From Candidatus Atribacteria bacterium (GTDB lineage: Bacteria > Atribacterota > Atribacteria > Atribacterales > Atribacteraceae): 9,218 nucleotides of DNA. This document shows, piece by piece, positions 1 through 4,957 of this stretch. The stretch covers positions 1 through 9,218 of the forward strand of contig PWXL01000009.1 of assembly GCA_003561145.1 (NCBI GenBank), written 5' to 3'. The notes under the pieces were generated by a model. That model searched no databases. It was not told the DNA's origin and worked only from the letters and a program-made list of their open reading frames with translations. The first letter of the stretch is position 1. Each line of letters begins with the position of its first letter. The translations under genes were made by a program, and so were the position numbers.

Positions 1-133
1 CTATAACGTTAAATATCTCTTTTACCAACAAAGGTGCCAATCCTAAAGACGGCTCATCCATCATCAACAGTTTCGGATTGGACATCAACGCTCGTGCAAC
101 CGCCAGCATCTGCTGTTCTCCCTCCCCCTTTTG
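1..133 (-). pseudogene. livF: 3' fragment of a LivF-type branched-chain amino acid ABC transporter ATPase
   Basis: Read on the minus strand from 133 down to the window edge, one frame gives a LivF-like segment: GEGEQQMLAVARALM, then the Walker B block LLMMDEPSLGLAPLLV and KEIFNVI. In the LivF family this follows the Walker A half and the signature LSGGEQQ. Here the residues before EQQ are KGEG rather than LSGG. The frame stays open back to a stop at 185-187, but the translated residues there (around FHNPLQ) do not resemble LivF. No Walker A motif or start codon with a ribosome binding site lies upstream. About the first half of the ATPase is therefore missing, so I call it a truncated remnant. 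The 3' end lies outside the window. Identity as a LivF-class ATPase is firm. That it is non-functional is inferred from the missing P-loop. Confidence 0.75.
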
Positions 134-190
134 AAGTGGATTGTGAAAAGTTGAACTAAAGGTATCATCAGTTCTTCGCTTTTGTCAAGG

Positions 191-212
191 GAAACCCAAC
201 ATGAAACCCAAC
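191..212. repeat. Short direct repeat GAAACCCAAC, two copies
   Basis: GAAACCCAAC occurs at 191-200 and again at 203-212 with two bases between, a 12-base period. It sits in the non-coding stretch between the livF remnant and the lgt promoter. It may be a small slippage duplication. No function is evident. Confidence 0.4.
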
Positions 213-248
213 GGTATAATTTTCCTGTGTTTCAGAAGAAATATCTTT

Positions 249-277
249 TTGTACAATAGATGAATCTCTTGTATAGT
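249..277 (+). promoter_or_regulatory. Predicted sigma-70/SigA promoter of lgt
   Basis: TTGTAC at 249-254 and TATAGT at 272-277 are separated by exactly 17 bases, which fits a housekeeping promoter. Transcription would start near 284, giving a leader of about 58 bases before lgt. The spacer holds an imperfect dyad: TACAATAGAT (252-261) and ATCTCTTGTA (264-273), which pair except at one position. The dyad could be an operator or chance. No other convincing promoter is visible in 134-341. Confidence 0.5.
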
Positions 278-341
278 GTACCCTAAGAATGTGTCCTTAC
301 GATACAGGCCATACTAACTCAGAAAGTGAGAGAATGAGGTA

Positions 342-1133
342 ATGGGAAATACTCACATCGACCCTGTGGCATTCACCATCGGTCCGTTCATTGTTCGTTG
401 GTACGGTTTAGCAATGGCGGCTTCCTTCCTGTTCGGCATACTCTACCTTGTATCAAAAGGGAAAACGAGGGGGGTCAAAGAAGAACAACTCTTAACCTTA
501 TCGCTTGTAACAGTGGTAGGAGGAGTCGTGGGAGCACGGTTGGTATTTGTAGCAGCCAATTACCCTTCCTGGTTTTGGGAAAACCCCCTGGAAGTTCTGC
601 GTGTCGATCACGGTGGCCTGGCGTGGCATGGCGGATTAGTGGGTGGTGTGCTCACATCCTTATTGTACCTCCGATATCGCATGGGGGTATCTTTTAACCT
701 GTTGGCGGATTTCTCTGTCCCGGGAATCGCCGTGGGTTATACTCTTATCCGTTTCGCCAACATTGTCAACCAGGAAAATGTCGGCCGCTTGACGCAGTGG
801 GATTTCGGCCGCTGGCCCGCTCAGCTTATAGCCGCCGCCATCGCCGTTTCAATGTTGATTCGCTTTTTTTATCTCGAAAGAAAAGCTTACCCGTTTGGAT
901 ATCAATTTTGGTCCTTCGTTTTCTACCACCAGATACTGCGGGCCGGAGTGGAAGAAACTATTCGGGAAATGCCGCTTGTGGTTCCACTCTTTGTGAGCCG
1001 GGCGTGGGGGGTGGGAGCGCTCACCATGGTCCAGGTTACTACCCCTGCGATACTCCTTTTTGTATGGTGGATACTCCGTTACCGCCTGGAACAATCACTC
1101 AACACCGATACAGAGAAATACAAAAGCAAATGA
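342..1133 (+). CDS. lgt: Prolipoprotein diacylglyceryl transferase (Lgt), divergent
   Basis: Lgt is an integral membrane enzyme. It transfers diacylglycerol from phosphatidylglycerol to the lipobox cysteine of prolipoproteins, the first step of lipoprotein maturation. The 263 residues are a little shorter than E. coli Lgt (about 291) and show several hydrophobic segments. Recognisable elements are DPVAFTIGPFIVRWYGL (7-23), HGGLVGG (96-102), the signature region IRFANIVNQENVGR (136-149) and a C-terminal LRAGVEETIRE (199-209). Aligning from memory with E. coli, the essential residues appear kept: Y21 (Y26), R137 (R143), N140 (N146), E145 (E151), G148 (G154) and R200/E204 (R239/E243). Several usually conserved positions differ: GRxGN is IRFAN, and HPxQLYE is WPAQLIA. 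It is thus a diverged but apparently intact enzyme. The ATG at 342 is the only start before an in-frame TGA at 327-329. GAGG at 336-339 is unusually close, so initiation may be weak or use GTGAG further up. It is probably co-transcribed with the GH15 gene. Confidence 0.9.
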   Translation: MGNTHIDPVAFTIGPFIVRWYGLAMAASFLFGILYLVSKGKTRGVKEEQLLTLSLVTVVGGVVGARLVFVAANYPSWFWENPLEVLRVDHGGLAWHGGLVGGVLTSLLYLRYRMGVSFNLLADFSVPGIAVGYTLIRFANIVNQENVGRLTQWDFGRWPAQLIAAAIAVSMLIRFFYLERKAYPFGYQFWSFVFYHQILRAGVEETIREMPLVVPLFVSRAWGVGALTMVQVTTPAILLFVWWILRYRLEQSLNTDTEKYKSK

Positions 1134-1169
1134 GGGCAAAAGCACAATGAGAAGCAGAAAGTAGAGACT

Positions 1170-1184
1170 GGAGTGGATGAATTG
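1170..1184 (+). promoter_or_regulatory. Ribosome binding site bearing on the GH15 start
   Basis: GGAG at 1170-1173 lies 8 bases before an in-frame TTG at 1182-1184, ideal spacing. The same GGAG overlaps the GTG at 1173, which is the farther upstream start and has only a weak AGAG (1163-1166) before it. The Shine-Dalgarno position therefore favours initiation at TTG 1182, three codons downstream of GTG 1173. Confidence 0.45.
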
Positions 1185-3089
1185 AATAACGACCGGAAGA
1201 CTCATTATAAAAAAATCAGTGACTACGGAGCCATCGGCAACCTACGGTCGGTGGCACTGGTAGGCAAAGACGGGGCCATTGACTGGTGCTGCTTCCCCCA
1301 CCTTGATAGCCCCAGTGTTTTCGCTTCCCTTCTTGACCACCGCCGGGGAGGCAGTTTCCGTGTCTCTCCAACCGGCCGCTCGGTGGGGGAACAACGGTAT
1401 CTGAGCCGGACAAATATACTGGAAACTCTCTTTACCGCTGCAAATGGAGCTTTGACAGTGACGGATTTTTTTCCCTTGGCGGGGAGCATCGATGGCAAGG
1501 GAAATTCAACCGCACCCTGTGAAATTATCCGCCTTCTGCGCGCAGAAGGCGGATCAGTAGAAGTGGAAATCGTTTGGAATCCTCGCTTCGATTATGCCCG
1601 GTGTACTCCAAGAATTGAAAAAACCTTCTCCGGGTTTCTGGCAGGAGGAACACAAGGAGAAAAACTTGTTCTTGGCGGTCTTCTTCCTTCCAATACAGTG
1701 ATAAGTGGAGAGAATGAACCGGGTGTTCGTGCTGTTTTCACTTTGGCGGCGGGTGAGGAAGTGGTACTCTCCACCCGCTGGGATGCCGAGTCCGTTCAAC
1801 GCTCTCAGCAAGAAACGCACGCTCTCCTTGCAGAGACAGCCACTACATGGAAAAGATGGGTTGAAAAAGAAGAAGCTACTGGAGAGCGGGCTTGGGCGGG
1901 CTCCTGGAGTGAACAGATCATCCGTTCAGAGCTTGCGCTCAAGCTCCTCATTCATGCCGAAACGGGGGCAATCGCCGCTGCACCAACCACTTCCCTGCCT
2001 GAAACAATTGGGGGTGAGCGCAACTGGGACTATCGTTACGCATGGATCCGGGATTCATCTCTCACAGCTCAGGCGTTAAATTCACTCGGCCATTCTTCCG
2101 AGGTGCGTGATTTCCTCGTCTGGGCTGAATTGGTTTCACGGCAGGAATGCGGGACCGACTGGCTTCCCAGTATAATGTATGGCCTGCATGGTGAAACCGA
2201 TCTTACCGAGCAGGAACTCCCTCACCTGGAAGGTTACCGGCTTTCCCGCCCTGTCCGTATCGGGAATGGAGCAAGTGATCAAATCCAACTCGATGTGTAT
2301 GGAGAACTTATGAATTCCGCTTATCACCTCTGGAAAATGGGCAGGCCGCTGAATCCAACACTCTGGCAATTCCTGGCCAATCTTGCTGACCGGGCATGCA
2401 CCGTGTGGCAGAAACCCGACTATGGTATATGGGAGGTTCGGACCGAACCCCGTCATTTTGTCCACTCCAAGCTCATGGTGTGGGTAGCACTTGACAGGGC
2501 TTCCTTCCTGGCACGCCATTACAAACTACCGGGAAACATCTCGCAGTGGGAAAAAGCCCGTGACAGCCTGCGAGAGCTGATTGTATCCGAAGGTTACAAT
2601 GCGGAAATCGGATCTTTTGTCCAATCCTTTGGGTCCCGCGATCTTGACGCAGCCAATCTCTTGATACCTCTTGTCGAATTCCTTCCCTTTGATGATCCAC
2701 GGGTACAGGGAACCATAAACCGCACACTCGAGCAACTGACCCATCACGGTATGGTGTATCGCTATCTCTCGGAGGACGGCCTGAGTGGACATGAAGGAAC
2801 ATTCGGCATTTGTACCTTCTGGCTGGTTGATGTTTTAGCCTTATCGGGACGCTTGGAAGAAGCATCGGAGGTCTTTGAAAGCCTGGCGGGCCGGGCAAAT
2901 CATCTCTCTCTTTACCCGGAACAACTGGATGCGGAAACAGGTGAATTTTTGGGTAACTATCCCCAGGCATTCACTCATATCGGCTTTATCAACAGTGCCC
3001 TGTATCTTTCCTTGATGGAAGGCCGTTCTGTGCCCATACCCGATTTGTGGGGGTCAGAAAGGCACCGCAGGGAATGTGGACACACCTGA
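1173..3089 (+). CDS. Glycoside hydrolase family 15 protein (glucoamylase or trehalase type)
   Basis: GH15 enzymes are inverting exo-hydrolases that release glucose from alpha-glucans, or in some bacterial and archaeal members split trehalose. The 638 codons (from GTG 1173) show the family architecture: an N-terminal beta-rich domain beginning ISDYGAIGNLRSVALVGKDG (16-35), with IDWCCFPHLDSPSVF following, then an (alpha/alpha)6 catalytic barrel from about 245. Barrel motifs are GGERNWDYRYAWIRDSS (280-296), EQELPHLEGY (346-355) and QIQLDVYGE (370-378). The expected catalytic pair is visible: E421 in GIWEVR as general acid and E583 in YPEQLDAETGEFLGN as general base. No signal peptide is apparent, so it is probably cytoplasmic and acts on storage or imported sugars. 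Substrate cannot be fixed from sequence; the overall form resembles the GH15 trehalase/glucoamylase group common in bacteria. It follows lgt by 39 bases and probably shares its transcript. The start may be TTG 1182. A perfect palindrome lies at 1527-1554. Confidence 0.9.
   Translation: MDELNNDRKTHYKKISDYGAIGNLRSVALVGKDGAIDWCCFPHLDSPSVFASLLDHRRGGSFRVSPTGRSVGEQRYLSRTNILETLFTAANGALTVTDFFPLAGSIDGKGNSTAPCEIIRLLRAEGGSVEVEIVWNPRFDYARCTPRIEKTFSGFLAGGTQGEKLVLGGLLPSNTVISGENEPGVRAVFTLAAGEEVVLSTRWDAESVQRSQQETHALLAETATTWKRWVEKEEATGERAWAGSWSEQIIRSELALKLLIHAETGAIAAAPTTSLPETIGGERNWDYRYAWIRDSSLTAQALNSLGHSSEVRDFLVWAELVSRQECGTDWLPSIMYGLHGETDLTEQELPHLEGYRLSRPVRIGNGASDQIQLDVYGELMNSAYHLWKMGRPLNPTLWQFLANLADRACTVWQKPDYGIWEVRTEPRHFVHSKLMVWVALDRASFLARHYKLPGNISQWEKARDSLRELIVSEGYNAEIGSFVQSFGSRDLDAANLLIPLVEFLPFDDPRVQGTINRTLEQLTHHGMVYRYLSEDGLSGHEGTFGICTFWLVDVLALSGRLEEASEVFESLAGRANHLSLYPEQLDAETGEFLGNYPQAFTHIGFINSALYLSLMEGRSVPIPDLWGSERHRRECGHT
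1527..1554. repeat. Perfect 28-bp palindrome inside the GH15 gene
   Basis: ATCCGCCTTCTGCG (1527-1540) is followed directly by its exact reverse complement (1541-1554). It encodes part of the segment IIRLLRAEGGS in the N-terminal domain. The surrounding protein still reads as normal GH15 (PRFDYAR follows at 137-143), so it is not an obvious insertion. As RNA it could form a strong GC-rich hairpin with a tight CGCG loop. Confidence 0.85.
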
Positions 3090-3114
3090 AACAGAGAAAC
3101 GGCGGTACAGCCTA

Positions 3115-3147
3115 CGGTGGATATATCCTGAGAGGATATATCCACCG
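3115..3147. terminator. Bidirectional hairpin between convergent genes
   Basis: CGGTGGATATATCC (3115-3128) and GGATATATCCACCG (3134-3147) are perfect reverse complements with a 5-base loop (TGAGA). The hairpin lies 25 bases after the GH15 stop and 17 bases beyond the dehydrogenase stop, where transcription from both sides should end. No clean run of T follows on either strand; only ATTTTCTTTC occurs, from 3157. It is therefore not a textbook intrinsic terminator, but it is well placed to stop or protect both transcripts. Confidence 0.65.
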
Positions 3148-3164
3148 GACAGTCATATTTTCTT

Positions 3165-4268
3165 TCAGGGAACCAGGACTATTTTTATATCATCCTCCCC
3201 TTTCTCCATGAGCTCGAGGCCTTGTTTGAACTCGGAAAGAGGCAGTTCTTTCGTGATAATATGGTCCGCCTTGACCAGTCCTTCATGCAGGAAGCGAATA
3301 GCCGCGGGATAGGTATAGGGGCTGAGGTGCGCTCCTAAAACATCGAGTTCCTTGACATCTCCAATGATGCTCCAATCTACTGTCACCGGTTCGGTATACA
3401 CACTGAACTCAACGAAACGACCCAGCTTTCTCAAGCACTGCAGGCCCTGAATAGTCGCCTTGGTATGACCGCTGGCTTGGATAAAAACATCACATCCATA
3501 TCCACCGGTGAGAGATTTCACTCGTTTCTCAATATCTTCCTCAGCGGGATTGATAACCATATCCGCTCCCAACTTTTCAGCCAGGGCGAGACGGTTTTTT
3601 TTCACATCTACGGCAATGAGGAGCTTCGGATTCTTCAAGCGGGCGGTCTGAAGCATCCCCAGGCCCAGGGGGCCCATTCCCGCGATCACCACCACATCAT
3701 CCAGTTGGATGTTCCCCCTGTCCACCGCGTGTATGCCGCACCCCAGCGGTTCTATATAGGGAGCCAGTTTCAGGGGAAACCCTTCCGGCAGCTTGTAGTT
3801 ACGAGTATTGGCATTGAGGCGGAGATACTCTGCAAAGCCCCCGTCAGCAATGCCTTTTTTGAAACCGAAGATCGCGTGCGGCTCACACATCCAGTATTCA
3901 CCCCGCACACAAAAACGGCATTTGCCACAGGGGACGATCTGCTCGGAAACCGCCCAGTCACCTACCTGCAAGCCATGTTTCTCCGAGGCACCCTCTCCGA
4001 GAGCAACTACCCGGCCGTAGAACTCATGCCCCGGGACGACCGGAGGTTCGATATACGCCGGCTGGCCATTTCCTCCCCAAATCCTCGCAGCTCCATGAAA
4101 AGCTTTTACGTCTCCGGCGCATATTCCACACCCGCCGATCTTCAGCAGAACCTCTTCAGGGCCGACTTCCGGTACATTAACTTCTTCCAGGCGGAAATCG
4201 CCGGGACTGTAATCCACCACGGCTTTCATCTTCTTCGGCATATCACCCAGCGTCTCAACGTATGCCAT
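3165..4268 (-). CDS. Zinc-dependent medium-chain alcohol/polyol dehydrogenase
   Basis: This is a cytoplasmic NAD(P)-dependent oxidoreductase of the zinc-containing MDR superfamily, 367 residues, normal length. The N-terminal GroES-like domain carries the catalytic zinc residues C47 (GGCGICAGD), H81-E82 (VPGHEF) and E173 (YIEPLGCG). A structural zinc lobe has C114, C117, C120 and C128. The Rossmann fold has GMGPLG (197-202) and D221 at the end of the second strand, which favours NAD+ over NADP+. The wording around CGICAGDVKAFHGA and the long insert before the GHE motif recall erythritol/threitol-type polyol dehydrogenases, but the substrate is not proven. GGAGGTGG on the minus strand (4280-4273), four bases before the ATG at 4268, fixes the start even though MKAVVDY at residue 14 would also be a typical family start. 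It stands alone, convergent with GH15 and divergent from the metalloregulator gene. Its N-terminal 13 residues are a modest extension. Confidence 0.88.
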   Translation of the reverse strand: MAYVETLGDMPKKMKAVVDYSPGDFRLEEVNVPEVGPEEVLLKIGGCGICAGDVKAFHGAARIWGGNGQPAYIEPPVVPGHEFYGRVVALGEGASEKHGLQVGDWAVSEQIVPCGKCRFCVRGEYWMCEPHAIFGFKKGIADGGFAEYLRLNANTRNYKLPEGFPLKLAPYIEPLGCGIHAVDRGNIQLDDVVVIAGMGPLGLGMLQTARLKNPKLLIAVDVKKNRLALAEKLGADMVINPAEEDIEKRVKSLTGGYGCDVFIQASGHTKATIQGLQCLRKLGRFVEFSVYTEPVTVDWSIIGDVKELDVLGAHLSPYTYPAAIRFLHEGLVKADHIITKELPLSEFKQGLELMEKGEDDIKIVLVP

Positions 4269-4272
4269 AATC

Positions 4273-4280
4273 CCACCTCC
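4273..4280 (-). promoter_or_regulatory. Strong ribosome binding site of the dehydrogenase
   Basis: Read on the minus strand, GGAGGTGG precedes the ATG at 4268-4266 by four bases. This near-perfect Shine-Dalgarno decides the start over the in-frame methionines at residues 10 and 14. Confidence 0.8.
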
Positions 4281-4341
4281 GAATTATTGTGCCCGCCTCT
4301 CGAATGCATAGGAGAAGAGGGGATGATTTTCCTCTCCACAC

Positions 4342-4370
4342 AGCATATCAGCAGCCTATCTTTCACGCAA
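4342..4370 (-). promoter_or_regulatory. Possible promoter of the dehydrogenase gene
   Basis: On the minus strand TTGCGT (4370-4365) and TATGCT (4347-4342) are spaced by 17 bases. Transcription would begin near 4335, about 67 bases before the ATG. Both boxes match the consensus only partly (4 of 6 each), so this is the best candidate rather than a firm call. Confidence 0.35.
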
Positions 4371-4431
4371 GGGATCCTCGGACAACTAAAACCCTCAGGC
4401 GATGTCATGATGAGAGAAAATATATTTATGT

Positions 4432-4463
4432 ATGCATACACGGTATCATGCATACACGGTATC
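4432..4463. repeat. Perfect tandem 16-bp repeat upstream of the metalloregulator promoter
   Basis: ATGCATACACGGTATC occurs twice head to tail, at 4432-4447 and 4448-4463, with no mismatch. The second copy ends two bases before the -35 box at 4465. The first copy is overlapped by a perfect 12-bp palindrome, TGTATGCATACA (4429-4440); the second keeps only the ATGCAT core. The position suggests a paired regulator site or activator site for the regulator-nik operon, or for the divergent dehydrogenase. A recent duplication is the alternative. Confidence 0.8.
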
Positions 4464-4464
4464 C

Positions 4465-4494
4465 TTGACAAAATCTCCTACAAAGAGATACAAT
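4465..4494 (+). promoter_or_regulatory. Promoter of the Fur-family regulator and nik operon
   Basis: TTGACA (4465-4470) matches the -35 consensus exactly. TACAAT (4489-4494) differs by one base from the -10 consensus, and the spacing is 18 bases. Transcription should start near 4501, leaving a leader of only about 14 bases. It is the strongest promoter in the window and the only one seen ahead of the nik genes. Confidence 0.75.
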
Positions 4495-4510
4495 TGCATC
4501 AAGGTGCAAT
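4493..4510. promoter_or_regulatory. Candidate metalloregulator operator, ATTGCA-N6-TGCAAT
   Basis: A perfect inverted repeat, ATTGCA (4493-4498) and TGCAAT (4505-4510) with six bases between, overlaps the end of the -10 box, the probable start point and the AAGGTG ribosome binding site (4501-4506) of the Fur-family gene. A repressor bound here would block the promoter. It resembles the Nur operator reported in Streptomyces (TTGCaa-N5-ttGCAA, recalled from the literature), but the TTGC-to-GCAA gap is 8 rather than 9 bases. Binding by the adjacent gene product is inferred. Confidence 0.55.
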
Positions 4511-4514
4511 AACA

Positions 4515-4925
4515 ATGAGTTGCGATAAAACACTTAAAGCGAAAGGTTACAAGTTAACTCCACAGCGCAGAATGGTGCTGGATTTACTGCATGAGTCACA
4601 TGCTCATCTTACGGCAGAAGATATCGTTAAACGGATTCACGCCAATGCTCCCGATGTAAACAAATCAACTGTATATAGGACCCTTGAACTCCTCGTAGAG
4701 TTGGAAATGGTGGTCAAGAGCAAACTCGAAGGAAAATTTGTCTATCACCATGGAGACAGCGGACATCACCATCATTTTGTTTGCCACGGTTGTGGAAAAA
4801 TCATGGACGGAGATGAAATCATGTTACTCCCCCTTCAAAGGATTTTACTTTCTGAGCTTGATTTTCAACCTGACCTCAAACATCTGGTCATCCATGGACT
4901 GTGCGGGGTTTGCAGGCGTCAGTGA
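4515..4925 (+). CDS. Fur-family metal-responsive transcriptional regulator, possibly Nur-like
   Basis: Fur-family dimers bind DNA when loaded with their metal and usually repress metal uptake or stress genes. The 136 residues are normal length. The winged helix spans about 10-75, with LTPQRRMVLDLL (14-25), TAEDI (33-37) and the recognition helix NKSTVYRTLELL (49-60). C90/C93 (CHGC) and C130/C133 (CGVC) form the structural zinc site. The sensing region is histidine-rich: H31, H78/H79 and four histidines in a row at 84-87. By position, H78 replaces the E81 ligand of E. coli Fur. An all-histidine site recalls Nur, the nickel sensor, but subtype cannot be assigned safely. The start is ATG 4515, with AAGGTG eight bases upstream and the promoter just before it. 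The same frame is open back to 3465 only because it is antisense to the dehydrogenase. It heads the nik operon, ending 29 bases before nikA. Confidence 0.88.
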   Translation: MSCDKTLKAKGYKLTPQRRMVLDLLHESHAHLTAEDIVKRIHANAPDVNKSTVYRTLELLVELEMVVKSKLEGKFVYHHGDSGHHHHFVCHGCGKIMDGDEIMLLPLQRILLSELDFQPDLKHLVIHGLCGVCRRQ

Positions 4926-4942
4926 AGATCACATGGGAGAGA

Positions 4943-4957
4943 GGAGCACCTGACATG
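4943..4957 (+). promoter_or_regulatory. Ribosome binding site deciding the nikA start
   Basis: GGAG at 4943-4946, within a purine run GAGAGGAG, lies eight bases before ATG 4955. An in-frame ATG also exists at 4901 inside the regulator gene, but it has no such site and would put 18 charged residues before the signal peptide. Start 4955 is preferred. Confidence 0.8.

Noticed and set aside
140..155. Insertion-sequence end next to the livF remnant
   Set aside because: The resemblance to IS21-type end repeats is only from memory. There is no transposase, no terminal inverted repeat pair and no target duplication.
215..220. TATAAT as a -10 box in the non-coding stretch before lgt
   Set aside because: There is no -35 element at a usable distance; the nearest TTGTCA (182-187) is 27 bases away. 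The pair at 249-277 is better.
849..1094. Minus-strand open frames inside lgt, GH15 and the nik genes
   Set aside because: They are antisense shadows of well-supported genes, lack convincing ribosome binding sites and show no recognisable protein motifs.
4315..4335. Hairpin AGAGG...CCTCT in the dehydrogenase leader
   Set aside because: Only five base pairs with an 11-base loop, partly upstream of the predicted transcript start. It is too weak to call a riboswitch or attenuator.
3465..4514. N-terminal extension of the Fur-family protein
   Set aside because: It is the reverse complement of the zinc dehydrogenase plus the promoter region, has no recognisable domain, and the regulator has its own promoter and ribosome binding site at 4465-4506.
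4901..4954. Upstream ATG start for nikA inside the regulator gene
   Set aside because: No ribosome binding site is present, and the extra 18 residues would displace the signal peptide. ATG 4955 has GGAG at ideal spacing.
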